NCBI RefSeq assembly: GCF_002443255.2
Contig: NW_019211460.1
Coordinates: 25,030,882-25,094,881 of the forward strand
Origin: Varroa destructor
Taxonomy: Eukaryota > Arthropoda > Arachnida > Mesostigmata > Varroidae
DNA: 64,000 nt
Reading direction: 5' to 3'
In this document: positions 40,412 through 54,510 of the stretch, in pieces
Layout of the letters: every line of letters begins with the position of its first letter
Numbering within the stretch: the first letter of the stretch is position 1
The notes under the pieces: generated by a model
What the model was told of the DNA's origin: nothing
The model's database searches: none
What the model saw: only the letters and a program-made list of their open reading frames with translations
Made by a program: the position numbers and the translations under genes

Positions 40412-42535
40412 TGCAAAGATATATGTCGAGTTCACTTAATTTCATTTGAAGGGTAGTCATATGGAACAACTATACGATAGGGTTCGTTTGTAGCAAAATA
40501 GTAGAAATAAGTTTGCCATCGTATCTGATACCGAATCGAATGAGTATAGCGCAGCCATTGGCGCTCTATTGCCGCCGCCATATTTAAGCGGATTAAACAG
40601 ATTACAGCTGGCGCCTCAACACAGGACGAATTTATCTAAACGCGTTGCGTATGGTGATTCGCGAACTCGATATTGGAAAAAAATGCTCCGTACGGCGGGT
40701 AGGTAAGTGCAAATACGTAAGAGATCTCCATTATAATATATGCATACATTAGTGGTACCTGCTATGCTACCGCATGCATAGCAATGGCCGATCAGCCGAG
40801 CCTATAGGAATAAAGTTTTTCCATTATATACACGTAGAATTGTAGATGGTCATAGTTTCCCTTACTATGCTTCTACATTCTATCTCCTTACTACTCTATC
40901 GAGAAGCATGCGGTCAGTGGCGACATCTGGTGCTTTGTAGAGGATTTTCAACAAGCCTGAACTGTACATAATGTCCACAATATCGTTAAGCTTTATCGCT
41001 TTGTTTGCAGTTGTCCTTCGGCGGTTATAACTCGTTCGGTGCTTGACTGCTCCACTCATATATTGGCTCGGACTCAGCGGGCCTGTCATATCAAACCCGC
41101 CGACTTTTCGTAGGGCAACGATAAATAACCCATTAGTCTATACTGATTAGGAGGAGAACGACGTGTCAGCACCAAAAGAGTTCACAGGCGTTTAAATGAA
41201 GAGCGATAATTTGAATTTAAATGGCATCAGAAACAATAAAAAAGTAGCCTGTCATCATCCGGCCAGATTATACTAGCAGGCAAAGGCTGTCACGCAATTC
41301 GCGCCTAGAAGAGTCTCTCGGTATAGAAACGGACAGCACGGTACTCTGTACAGCTCTGTATGTCCATGAGCGTTGTCAAAGGGACGGTTACGACCTACTG
41401 CACTGTCTGTCTAAGGCTGAAAATTGGCCAAGATCAATGACAAAAGGCTGTATGAATAAGCGGCTCTGAGGCTAGGGGAACCTTTCCCGAGACTGTTGTT
41501 AATTGCACTTTCAATTGAAGACATCTTTATTGAACACAGGGAAAACGAAATACCAGCATATATCGTCAGCGAACGTTAGGCATAGCTATTGTCGGTTAAT
41601 TCATTTCTATGCAAAAAATACAATATTGCAGCTGCTTCTGCAGTTATTAACAACAGTGGCCCTGTCTACTCTTAGTAACTGGAACAAAACTTCGATGACG
41701 TAATCTTTAATGATGTAACCTTCAAATCTAACGTCTAGTAATAATAGTGAAGTATCAAAAAGCAACGTTTACGCGAACGTTTATGAACAAGATTCAGCTA
41801 ATTAAACAGTATTCCCACTAAAATCATGACTAGCCGACACTTAAATAGACTAGATCCTGCGTGGTCGAAATGGTCACATGGCCGTTAGTATCACGGCCAT
41901 GTCGCATCGAGCCTTGTGTAGTGACTTTACAGGTGCGCGTCGACAGCGTCTTGCCACTGTCTAAGAAGAATCGAGCGATACCGTTTACAGCATGTTCCAG
42001 TTTGACACGGGATGGCGGGGCAGGTTATTCACAGATGACTTTAAGGTCATCAGTGGAGGTTTTTAGCGTTAGGTGAAAAATAAGGGTCGATAGTAACAGC
42101 AAGGATTGCCTACAACAAAGGCGATATGCATCCTCTCTGGAAAATACATGCCGTCCATATTTTTTGCAGTAATAGCAATAGCATCGATTCATCGTGCCTA
42201 CACCGTTTTCTGCACGACCGCTGTATGATCCTCTTGGAAATTTGTCCTGCCACCGCAACAACATCGCTGACGTTTGAAAGATGCGCTACGCAGTGCATGA
42301 CATCTTAGGTCAATGATACGCTAAGAAAAGCTACAAAAGTAATGAACGCAGACCCTGACATCACTTCAACGGATCTTACTACCCTCCGTCGCCTGGGTCA
42401 TCCGACTCAGTTTAGCTGGACCCAGCTCGGTTCGGCGACCATCTCCGTCCGACGTCCTCTACTGCTATATTGTTCAAAGATCTTCTTGTTCGCACAGCGG
42501 CAGCACTAGCAAAAGGCTTGTCTTTTTTAGTTTTT

Positions 42536-42561
42536 CTTCCTTCCTTCCTTCCTTCCTTCCT
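42536..42561. repeat. (CTTC)n microsatellite
   Basis: About six TTCC units forming a polypyrimidine tract on the plus strand (GAAG on the minus strand, the sense strand of the host intron). Confidence 0.8.
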
Positions 42562-45518
42562 ATTTTTATTGATAAAAGCAAACATTTCTTTACAAAATAA
42601 CAAGAAAAACAGCGCATTGCTGTCGCCGCTACTCCGGTCGCTGCTGCTAGCCGACCTGGGACAATACAAAGCAATGCAACAAACAGGACAAAACACAGAT
42701 GGAGACAGCCTCATCTCGGCCTCCACTCGTTTTCTTTTTCCACGGCTGTTTGTTCCCTGTTCCTTGTACCACGAGCCAAAAAGCAGCAGCGACACAATGG
42801 GGCCAATCGAGAATGAACAACAACGCCAATAGCCATGAACAGCCGGCAACGAATGTCGAAAGCTTCAGCAGGATTGACGAAACAACGCTACCGCAGCCAA
42901 GCTAAAGCAGCGTGGTCTAACAAACCTAAACGGTGAGCTCCGGGGGGTAGAGTTCGCGTACACAGCCAGCAGCAACGCCGTATACATTACTATGTTATTT
43001 TGCCTAGATATTATGTGTCCCAGGTTTCTAATAGCTACGATCATGACTTGAATACTCAGGGAATGCGCAAAGATCAAATGGTCAGACCAGAAATGAATTA
43101 TTGCCTTTGTTAGACATTAATTGAGCTTAACGGGACGATGCCGTTTAGCCATGATTTACACGCGGACTCAATGGCCAATCATTTGCAATGGAGGTGTCAC
43201 CGTGAAGAGCATCAGATGCGGCTTTCGATCGCCAGGAGGAGTCGAGTGGCCACCAGCCGTTTATCAGACACCCTTGGCCATCTCGTGGCCTAACATATCT
43301 CTATGAGTTTGCTGAAACTCTGCTTATACTCGTCAGTTTCTGGTGAACCCATCAAATCGCTGTCACTGATATCAACGATGCCGAGATCAACAGGAGCCTG
43401 AAAACCTGCCCGTGTTCAATACGCCTCAAAGAACCGCCGGCACTGCTGGCTCGTGCAGTTCGTAACCACACGCAGCCATATCTAATGAAAAGGTATTGTA
43501 TATCCTAGCGGACGATTGAGCGTGTATGCGGGTGACGTCGACAACAGCGGTTACGTCAGCAACAAAGGCGACTGCGTAGCTACCAGCCGGCTGAAAGAGG
43601 AACGGAGAGACGGACAGATTACGTTTGTCTTGTTTGCTTCGTCCGTCGTTGTCGATGTCGATTCTTACCAAATACAATATGTCTTTCTTTCCGTGAACGA
43701 AACAAATAATTAACAAGCGGCTGGATGCCACGAATCCACATTAAAATGCCCAGACAGCGTTCGATCGGCCGTTTCTAAGCTGTCGGTTCTAAAAATAACT
43801 AAGTCTGGTGTGGCTGCCATGTAACCATAAAGGAAATGAGCATACGACTTCATTTCGATTAGAGGCAACTAAGGGAAGCACGTGGTTGCTGCTCTCGCAG
43901 CTCCTCCACCAGCACGAATCTCTCGACACTGGATTAAGGCACGATTCCCATTTTTCAACGTGTTGCTACGCGTACGCGTGACGACAGTTCAATAAGTCGA
44001 TTCTTCATAGACTGGAAATGTGCATCCAATAGCGCTGCTAAGCTACAGTAAATAGATAATATCATATGTAAGAGACTTAGGCTAGGAGATAGGGCCTCTT
44101 AAGGACAGCGGCAACGAGGTTGGATGCGAAAATGCTGCTTGCTTATGAGTAGCCCTTTATAACTAGCTAACACGAGCTCGGCCGCAGGTTAATGTCTGTT
44201 TTGCTTTTATCTTCATTTATATATAGACGCTCACCTACACGCGCGTAGGTATGTGTCGAGTATGAATGTACGATAAGACTCGCAGAACCGGCAGCAGCTT
44301 AATAAGAAAATTATAATAAAGTAATTATCCTCATGATAAGAGCAAACGTTGCTACCAATGATACAAGTGACTAATGAATAGTTCCGAGGAGCAAAAGATG
44401 GCGGCGATATTGCCGCTGCTGCTACTATTAGAATTACTGTTGCGGTTCGAAACAGTCAGGCACACGTACGAGAGAGTTTCAAAAAATGTCAGCTTTGGGA
44501 CTGCTGCAGCTGTTAACTAAGACGGCATTGTTAATTGATGTCTATAGTTGCCAAGGCGGAACAGACGACTAGGAATCAAAATGGCTGACAAATGCGGGAT
44601 ACAGTTGTTGCCATGTTATGGATCGCGCACGCAGGCTGAACATCAGTAGTTTGCTTTATTTCGTGCTGGAGCTAACAACGATAACGACGTCAAGGGCGGC
44701 GGATTTGTAACCAATGCAGTAGCATCGTTCCATATGAATACCACTTTAAAGCGTTCTGTTCCCCCTAAAACATCCAAAGGGGGCACGCGCAACGCTTTGT
44801 TTGTGCTCGTTGCGTGTTGAACGCTAACAAAACGCAGACAAGTCATCGTTGTCATTGTTAAGTTTGTCGAGTTTCGCGTACCGTTGCCTGGATGGAGCAG
44901 AATTGACGTGCGCCGATCTATTCAACAGCTCGAACCTATCTGTAAACCTATTTTATGTTCTGCTTCATTCGCTTGATCAAAGCGAGTTCAAATCAGGCAG
45001 GTCAGTGGCATTCACCCATTCGACCGAAAGCCTTTCCTTATCTCCCCTTCCCTCCGAGTCTCCATCGGGAAACGCAATGGTGGTAAGTTGAATTAAATTA
45101 CGCTTCTGTCTAAACGATTAGAATGTAACTTTATCGTATTTTCCTTGTTCTGTCTCACTTCTCAAAGGTTTCCCTTGAGTCTTCACAGTTGATCCCGGCC
45201 CGGTAAAACTGTTGTTGGTCTCATAGATAAGCCAGCGTCAGATTCGCTGTCATATCTATAAGAGCAAAAGAAAAACTGACGGCAGCCTAACAATACTGAA
45301 GCTAATGTCGTCGCTGAAACAAACTCAGAGGCAAACGTTCCGATTCATTTGACTCTCTCTAAGTAATCAGAATTATTATTGCCATTGTTTTGCTCTTTTG
45401 TCTGTTTCTATCTTTATATTTTATCAGCTTTCGATCGGTGATAAGTCAAACACAGCCGTTTTCTCCTTACTTGGAAAATAGCTCATATATGAGTTTTTAG
45501 ACATATCGACATATTTAC

Positions 45519-45909
45519 CTGTTTCCAAGAGGCTTCTTAGCTCGTGCCCTTCTGCTGACGCGGTGCGGAACAGCTTGAACAGATTCCGTGTGGTTCTTGA
45601 TTGGCAAGACGGACAGGGCGGCAACAGGACTTCCTAGCTCAAGGGAGCCGGGGTGGCCGCTATGGCTCACCGGGGATAAAGCGCGTCCAGATACGACGGC
45701 AACGCTGGCAATCGGTGCGTGAGAGCCAGGGTGGCTTGAGTGGGTGTGAGTCACCACGGAAGAAACCGGCGTGCCTGTGGTGGTCGCAACGGAGGAAGGC
45801 GCGCACAGAGTCACGAGCCCGCCGCCGCCAGCAATGCCACCGCCGCCTCGATCTGCACCCGCTCGTACGCCGCTCGACGCGACTGACACGGCATAGCCAT
45901 GCTCAGCTT
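45519..45909 (-). CDS. Mxd: Mxd exon 2: SID end, expanded linker, basic stretch
   Basis: On the minus strand, acceptor gttcgtgtttgtttgcag precedes 391 nt of open frame ending at donor AACAG|gtaaat. With the G left by exon 1 the first codon is GAA, giving EAEHGYA directly after DRRER. Together these read REREAEHGYA, the conserved sequence closing the SIN3-interaction domain of MXD proteins. Residues about 28-135 form a linker rich in Gly, Ser, Val, Ala, His and Pro, with two glycine runs near residues 40-52. Residues about 136-151 are basic (SRRARAKKPLGN) and should be a nuclear-localisation or pre-basic segment joining STHNELEKN in exon 3. In vertebrate MXD1 the spacer between these landmarks is only about 35 residues, so this linker is roughly three to four times longer. 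No stop interrupts it. Confidence 0.9.
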
Positions 45910-46663
45910 CTGCAAACAAACACGAACAGGAGTTAGACCAGAAACTAACGAACTGACACTGTTGCATCGGTATTAATAGGATGATGAATGATGCGACGCA
46001 GGTACGAAAATCACGGCGTGAATATTATATACGCACCACCGTGATAACTAACCAAAAGCCACAGGTACTACTAAACAACGAATTTGACTCAAGATTTCGT
46101 GCATTGTGTTATTTCTTTCGTTGATCGCGTCCCATCCTGCCCCTCATACAGCCGTCTCTCTTGTAAATAGCCAGGCTAATTTAGGTAGATAGTTATTCTC
46201 ATTGGAGGCTTTCCAAAAAACCTCTAGAATTATCTGTGCTCAGCGAGGCGCTGCTTTGCTACAGTAGGACAATCTCTGCAATTTTCCTTGTATATGTCTT
46301 TGTAACTCTGTGATTTTTGTTCATAGCACTCGACTGTGACCCCAAGTTGTCTATTTGGCGGCATACAAACGCCCCACTGGGTTGCAGCAGCAGCGGCAGC
46401 TAATTGCTATTATCCTTTTTGTCGTCTGGCGGTTATCGTCATCATGATCAACGTGATCAGCGTAACTGTCACCTCTCATAAGAGTCAGCACTACTACCGC
46501 TGTTGTTGTGGTCTCTATCTTTCTGTGCTCGGGGGCGCTGTATCTGCGCGAATATAACGGTGTGACAATGTCGCTAATCAGTTATCGGGCTCTTTAACAT
46601 CCCCACATATCTTTTCCAATGATGCTGTCATGGCTGCCGCCGCCATTGCCGATTCCGATGTCG

Positions 46664-46684
46664 TTGCTGCTGCTGCTGCTGCTA
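46664..46684. repeat. (GCT)n microsatellite
   Basis: Seven GCT units. Confidence 0.75.
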
Positions 46685-47680
46685 CTACGACTCCATAGCG
46701 TTCGCTCTCTGTCGTAGATTACTACTGCCACTACCGCCGCTGTAGCCGTCCGTCTCTATATGCCCATTCATTCTCTATAGTTGGCTAGCTATTGAACGCA
46801 TGCCGTCCATCAGCATTGTGACCAGCGTGGCGTCAGTCCGCGACAGCGGCAGTCAAACCCGAACCGCCGCTTCCGCTGATATTAACGCTGTTGCTCCTGT
46901 TGTTCCTACATCCACTGGCCGCTCTTCCGCCCTTTACCATAGGGTGTTGCCTAGCTTTTTGCTTTGCATCGTCTAACCTCGTCAGCAGATGAGCCAATTC
47001 CGATCGTTCTTCTCATCGGCTGCTTAGCTAGGGGCCGACGACGGTTTGCTACTGCTGCCGTTGCGACCACTGCACAATTTTCCTTTGTCCTACCCTCTAA
47101 TGGGCTCTCAATTGTTGCGCAATTCCGGCTGCGATCACTCGAAAGCCCGTACCGCCATTGCTACACTATATCATTACTAGATCAACTGTTACAACTAACT
47201 TAATGCAATAGCACGCAATGACGGCTTCATCAATGTGTAAACGCGGCCTGTATCTCTCTGTGTCTTCGCGAAAAGTTAAGGTTGTTTAGTCCGGTGTGTA
47301 GTTATTGTTGTTGTTGCTACTGCCGCCGCTGCTGTGGTGACTATTATAGTCAGTCTCGTTGTTAACTTTTGTCCTACGTATTTGCGGATCACCTCCAATT
47401 CAATCCTGTGCAGCTCTGTTCAGCCGGTGCGTCCTAATGGTAACACACAGGCCAAACAGATCATCCTATCAATGTCACTACTGACGCCACCGTTGCCTGG
47501 CACTACGATGTCTTTCCAGAGAGGCATGCGAGCACATCTGCCTGAGATGCAGCTAAAGTGGGGTTGGAATTATTCTGCTGGAACGTTTCGCTTCCCCTTC
47601 TACTAGTCGTCGACCCCTTTTCTCCCTTCAGGTTCAAGTTTACTTCATTCTCGCGGTTACAGCTCATATACGCTATCTGC

Positions 47681-47730
47681 CGCCAGCTCGACTTGCTGTG
47701 CCCGCCAGCTCGACTTGCTGTGCCCGCCAG
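47681..47730. repeat. 22-bp tandem duplication, two exact copies plus a partial third
   Basis: The unit CGCCAGCTCGACTTGCTGTGCC occurs at 47681-47702 and 47703-47724 without any difference, followed by the first bases of a third copy. Exact identity suggests a recent duplication or a variable-number locus. Confidence 0.9.
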
Positions 47731-49825
47731 CGTTGCCTTGTGGGCTCTACTCATATCATTGTTTCTATCGCCCTACCCTCGCTGATCTATCAGTCGATCT
47801 ATAATTGGGGTCACTTTTATCGTTGTCGCCGGCAGCGTCCGTGCGGATACGGTCTATTTACCGTTATTTGCGCCCTAATGTGGCAGCCAGGCGTCCGATG
47901 CGTCTCTCCTGCTCTCCTCGAGGCATACAGAAAAAGACCGAGACACGGAGGGAGCCTATTGACCACTATTAGCTCGCGCTGGGAACGCGTTCCGTGTCTG
48001 TAGCCATCGTGGAAACTCTCGTTGCTGATGTTGAAGCTGCCGTTGCTGCTGCTACTATAGTCTATCTGTTTGGCAGCCGTCTCAGTGTCTGTTTGTCACA
48101 CCGAGAACGCTGCCGCCGCGGTTAGCGTGTACAGTTAGATGGCCTGTTTTACGATTGCATCTCTATCGTTCCTGCCTGCCGTCTCAGGGACAGTCCTAGT
48201 CAAGCCAACGCAAACGATACCCACAGAGCGTTTAGGAGAGGATGGAATGAGAGAAAAAAGGCGAGAGGGCAACGACGAGAACACGCACGCCACACAACTC
48301 TGTAGTCACCTTGGACGACTGCCCATTTGCCAATCACGACTGCGAACGTTACCTGTTACCCACATATCAAGCGCTCATACAGGTTCACGGACACAAACGC
48401 ACACGCATTACAAACTGTACAGAGGATAAACACACACTGAAACGAACGCTTGCATAAACCACCGTTCACGTACAGTTGACAGCGAAGACTCGGTGGCCTC
48501 ACTTATTTAGAGTTTCTACGTCCCGTCTGTCCCCGTTGGATGACAGCGTGCCGTTTGACATCTCCAGACAGTAGTGTTTTGCCGGCAACGAACTCCCCAC
48601 AAGAAGCTTGGCAACTGGAGGCAATATTTGAATTGGACTTGTAGAAAAAACAGAAGTGTAATATAAGAGTGTTCGCAGTTTGAGTCTGCCTTTCATATGC
48701 GTTCGGAAGGGCATACGCGTTATAAATTGGCGACTAAAATAGCGATAAAATACTACGATGCAGGCAACAATAATATCATGTGGCTATAAATGGCTTGAGT
48801 GAAGGTGAGGATAGTTGAACGATCCCCGAACTGTAAAATTCTGAGTCGTGTTAGGTTAGATATACGTAGTATTTAGCAGATAGGTATCAAGGCCTCGGAG
48901 CTGTCAATGGTTTCTGCCGGTACCGAGACCGATGACATGCTACATCGCCATCATTATATGTGGCCTGTGGCAAGATATTCAAATTCAGTTGGTCAACCGG
49001 ACTAGCTCTGCCTATGCGCTATTATTTACACGTAGTGTAAACATGCGTAGAATAATGAACACATACTTGACAAGCTATTCAGTCATGTCAACGATTCACT
49101 AACATAGTAGAACGAGCAGCTTGACCTCTCCAATCGCGTTTCAAAAATCACTGGCATCAAACATGGCGTTCTTTTTTCTAGCTTTTAATATTAGCACTCG
49201 ACATATAGCGCATGTTGCTTCGGCTCTTGACTACGACTGTTAATCCAGCGTACAAGGAGAACGGCTGAAGTGACGGAACAACGAGCGTAACAAGTGGGGC
49301 TTCGATTGCTGCGCTGAGCTTCAGCACTGCCACTAGAAAATTAGACCGTTCCCATCCCGCGTTATTTTTCAAAAGTTTGTGACCAACCCACAGCGCCATT
49401 AGATTAAACGCGCCTAAATTCGAACATGATCTTCGAATAAACCATGGACTTGACAGCAAAAGAGCTGCTGAAGTCTTCCTGACATTACGTACGCGGACCA
49501 GTCAGGTCATCAACCATATTTTACCCTACCCTAGTGGGAACTAGACTACAGACCATATTCCCGCATAACAAGCTTGACATCATTGGCTGGCCATACATCA
49601 TTCATAGGCGTAAAAGTTCAACATAAAAATTCGAGTTCGCTTAACTCTAATTAATTCGGTCGAATTAGAAATTTTATAAAAACTTCTACAATTAAGGACA
49701 CAAGCTGTAGGCGTAGACGGATATGACGGAATTTCAAAGATGAGATGATTCAACGTGTAATAGATGTATGGAAAGAGAAAAAGTGAACGAACAGACAGTC
49801 TTGCGAAAGTTCGCAGAATAAATAA

Positions 49826-49843
49826 TATCTATCTATCTATCTA
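49826..49843. repeat. (ATCT)n microsatellite
   Basis: Four to five ATCT units. Confidence 0.7.
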
Positions 49844-51290
49844 AACTATTATCTAAACGGCTGGCCCTTTCCAGTATGAACCGATTTCAATCGATCTATC
49901 GGACGAATCGCCAGCCTGGTAAACTGATAAGTTTACCTAGGTAAGCACACACCTCGTGACGCCCAGAAAGCAGCGTACCACAAAAAGAGAGAAAAATGTT
50001 GCCACTGCAATGAGATTCGTGTTAGCAACACATTGCAAGCTGCGTAGTTGGTAGAACTCAATAAAAAAAAAACTACGTTATACAAACAAATTGTAGCAGC
50101 GACCCGCGATCTCTCTAGTGGCAAAGCAGCAATCCGCGTTCGGCCGAGCCGCACTGTCAGCACCCGGAACTATCCCAAATAATTGTAAATAAATCCTTTT
50201 GAAATATTATCAGTTTGGTCTAGTTCCCATTCGACAGGATCTGTTGTTCGATCGGTTCCTCAAGGCACAATACAGAAACAATCGACCATTGCCACCAGCT
50301 AACGAAACGTAATTCTGTGCTGTCACTTGCCAGGAAAAATACGAAGCGGTAAGAAAAGACCTTTGTTGCATTATTCCGCACCGATAGAATATCGTCCACC
50401 ACAAATGTCAGTTAGCTAATCAGCTTAACTAAACACCGATAGATAAGCAGGCGAACACTTGAAGAAATCCAACTAGTATAAAAACGGGAGTATTTTTTTT
50501 TTCGAATAGATACAACTGTACCGCGGGCCAGTGTTATTTACACTGAGCCAAGACCGGTATAATAGTTATATAAATCAATTAGAAATATTTTCTTCACATG
50601 TTGTGGATACTCTATGCACCTGCAGGGTATGCTAAAATACTACCAGTCGAGCGTTGTATACTTCAACGGATTTCGTGTCGATGTCAACACTAGAGCACCA
50701 AACAGACTCACCGATCACTGCTGTCCGCAAAGGGGCAAAACGTTTCGCCGAGAAAGTGTTGCTTACCAACTGTTTTTATTAGTATGGTCAATGGAAGCTC
50801 ATAAAGTCAACAAACGAAAAATTACCTTTCGTCCCCGGCCACCAAACCCCTTGACGTGATCTATTGAACCTTAGTATTTGTAACTATACATTCGTTAGAA
50901 TGCAAGAGCAGAGTGAATATAAGCCAACATGTCTTCCTTCACTTTGGCGTTCTCATCTCGACATTCAGGCATTCAGGTGTTGCGGCATACACGTTCAGTT
51001 TGTTGTCCTGACTTGTTAGAAGGGACGCCATCCGTTAAAAGTGGCAGCATCTCTTACAATCGTTTTTTTCGTTTGGCCGACAGACCCACCGAGCAAGCAT
51101 TATCTCCGTGTAGGCCCAATAATCCCGCCTGCTATTGCCAACAAGACCATTGCAGCAACCAGCAATAACGCAACTAGCGTTAACTGGCAACTGCCCACAA
51201 CAGCACGGAAAGTCCTCGTCGTTTTGGTCAACGTCAGCGCCATCGTAGTCACCGAGTCGAGCTTACACTGCGCCGGCCATCGAACAACGA

Positions 51291-51316
51291 CGGCGACGGC
51301 GGCGGCGGCGGCGGCG
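51291..51316. repeat. (GGC)n microsatellite
   Basis: GGC units preceded by GAC/GGC mixed units. It reads as poly-alanine on both strands in some frames. Confidence 0.8.
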
Positions 51317-54300
51317 TTTACATATGCCATAGACCTATATATGCAGTTAAAAGGAGGGGGTTTGGGGAGCGATCACAGCTCGATGGCCAATGACTGCTGC
51401 TGTATGCGGACATACTCTAACGCTGAGAACGTGGACTAGAGATAGTTGGCACGAAATAAGATATTGCCATATATAAAGTATATAGGCATATGTTGAGTAG
51501 AGAGCATGTTCACATTTTCCGTCAGTGACTGCCTGGATGACCGATTAGTTGGCCCATCGACCGCTGACCATCAGTCTGAAGGACCGACGTTTGTTCCCCT
51601 GTTGTTGTTATCTGCTGTTCCGTTTATTTGTGTTTGCGTGTAATTGCTCTCTGCGCGAGAACTGTCATTGTGAGTCCTGCTGGGCGACGACGGTTCGCGG
51701 TGCATACGATCTTCTGCCCACTGGCGCAGATGCTGATTGAGCGAGTGCCGCTTGAGTGCAGTCGATATTGACGTCTCCGTTTTGCGATATATCATACATA
51801 CACAGCATATAATACATCACAGCATATAAAATAACATGTGCAAAGGTATCCACCGTGACACGGCGTATCGATGCTGGGAATGCTATTATAAGACGCGATT
51901 GTGTCGCTGCTAATATTAACGTAATTGCCTTCGATAGACATTACTGCTAGTACAACTGACGCTACCACTGGATCAGGGTATGTGCTGTGACTAGGAGTAT
52001 CGCCGAAATTGTCGCCGCCGCTGGCACCGCTACGCTATAGTTATGGCAGTTAGTTCTACTGGTGACTTGTTTCTTTCTATCTGTAATATTTTCGTCCCAT
52101 CCCTATTCTGGCCAGTTTCATTGTAACTAGAAGTCTGCGAAAGAACAGACATCACACAACCACCGCTGTTACGGCCACCGTCGCAGCAACAACTCATCGA
52201 GAAACAGGAAGAAAAAGCTGTTGTAGACACATGGTTGGCGAAAACGGGAGAGAGAACAGCGACCGGTATAACGGCTGCTGTTACCGCTATCACGGCGCGC
52301 CGATGACAACGAGTGGTACAAGTAAGGGCAACAACCTTCCTTGTCGACTTACGGACAACGAGAGGGCGAAGACAAATGAAGACGAAGAATAGATGGAAGG
52401 ATGAGAGGGACAGAGAGAACCTGATTGCAATAACTAAACGTCCTACTAACTAGGCAGAGATGAGAAATTGCTGTCGCATTTTGAGGTGTTAGCACAGGCT
52501 TGCTTTCTCTACTGTTTCCAGTCGTTGTGTGTGCCGTTGTTTTGCTTCTGTGGAAAGGAAGCGGTGGTCGCTCGCTCGGTAACAGCCATAAGCTGGCTAC
52601 GGCGGCGACGAATATTCCTTACGAATTACACATCTCGATAGACAATTACGAGTCTATATGGTCTATAGATGTTTATGCTTAACCGTTCGGCCATTTCAGT
52701 GTATATTGGAACAGCAGACCAATTGAATGAAGATGGTCCCACAACAAAGGCGTCCCAGCCAGTCTTGCCGAGCGACCCAGCACGCAACTATCTGCTACCG
52801 AAAAAACGCAGCATCAGCACGGGCTGTCCCTTACATAGAGCTCTTGCCAAGCACACGCTTCCCGTCAAGAAACTGTTTATTAGCTAAATGTTGCTGGCTG
52901 CATCAAACTTTTTTTTATTATTTGTCGAGCTTCATCGTCGGTTTTTTTGATACCTTTCCATCATTATGAATTTCCAGCATTAGAAACAGCGTATGAATTC
53001 AGCACTGTCTTGTCTTAGCAGACGCACAGACAAGACCAGCCAGCGCCTCTGGACAGACAGCAGCTTTAGAAATTAGCCGACAGCTTGCCATCTAAACTAA
53101 ACGAATATTTGTCCAGACATGATAGTGGAAAACTTTCTACCAGCCATTTGCCCAGTGTCTATCTTTTGCCTAAAATCCCCTAACCTCTTTTTTTTTCACC
53201 TGGCTCCATTATGTCTATAGACCACAAGTTCGTACACCATGTCCAGCCTCTGCCGCATCTCGAAGCATACTCATTCATGTATACACAGCTAAAAGATTGT
53301 TTTTTTGTTTTCTTATTTCTCCCAAATTAACACACTTTTGCTATTTACTGTACAGAGCATTTTACGAGCATCTAGAACTAGCGTGCGTCATCCCTCTGTC
53401 GACGAACATAAAGTGTCGCTCTGTATGCAGATAAATATCTGCATACCCGTAGAGCATTGCTTGCTGTAGAAGTCTACATGGCGTTGTCAAATAGCCAGCC
53501 GGTCGTTGATTGAAGCTCTCAGAGCTCGGTCGGGCTAAAACGGGAGCTCCTACTAGGCAAGCCATTTTCGCTGCTACCTCCGTTGAAGGCACGATTAGTA
53601 GGCTCATTCGCTCGTTTAAGGACTGTATCAACGCTATTGTCGCTACCATTAAGGGAGGTGATGTGCTTACGGTGTTATGCCGTATATGAGTCTGTGACTC
53701 TATTGGATAGATCAGTGTGTATGTGCGAAAATAATGTTATGATGATTATTATACGGCTTCATAACTGATGATGCGCTCAGCTCTATCTATAAGGCTAAAT
53801 ATTATATATGGAAAGACCGGCAAAGGCATACACTAGCAGCAGCATTAGCAACAACAGGAACAGGCTGGCATCGCTCAGAGGCCGGATCCTAGAGTCCATA
53901 AAGGCTCAAATGAATATCAATGTTATAGCTAACATCTTTCGCTATCAGCGTCTACTAAACGGCCATGTCCTGACTGTGGCCAGCGGACCACGCCAGACGA
54001 GACTAGAGTAAAACAAGTTTTCGTCGTCAAACGTCATTGCCATCTTCGTTCTTTTGTTGTCATCATGTGCTTCAGGCTACACCCTTCTTCTGACGCTGAC
54101 ACCACTGTTGCTTCTTCTTCCTCTACAGCCCACTCACTTGGAATGATCCATACTCAGTCGGCTACGCTGGCTGTACGATAACGTTACAAGTACACGACGA
54201 GTACAACTACAATACATTACAGCCCATTTTATTTACTGATAGGTATGCAGCATTTACGGGTGTCGCAAGTTGCACCATACATGGACGCACCTAGGCCGAA

Positions 54301-54490
54301 AAGTTGTACGTAAAACTAGCCGAACAATCTGGAATACCTTGTTGTTGAGCTTAACGCAGTAGGGATGTCGTGTATACATATCGTACTATTATTTACTAGC
54401 CTTGTGTAAACTACTGGCAATCTGCACTATACGAAGTGATCACAGGCGGCGACAGGTAACCACCGGCGCAAAGTCGGCCGTGAAGTCAAA

Positions 54491-54510
54491 AGCAGTCAGT
54501 CAGTCAGTCA
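54491..54510. repeat. (AGTC)n microsatellite
   Basis: Five AGTC units. Confidence 0.75.

Larger units (their letters stand above)
33271..45518 (-). other. Mxd: Mxd intron 2 (12,248 nt)
   Basis: Bounded by donor CAG|gtaaat at 45518 and acceptor tttcag ending at 33271 (minus strand), phase 2. The content is mainly unique non-coding sequence with a few microsatellites and one 22-bp palindrome. The open frames present (longest about 147 codons) show no recognisable domain. An AT- and T-rich stretch at about 39.8-40.4 kb has no open frame and no visible repeat structure. No nested gene is supported. Confidence 0.85.

Noticed and set aside
45601..45936. 111-codon plus-strand frame
   Set aside because: Antisense shadow of Mxd exon 2.
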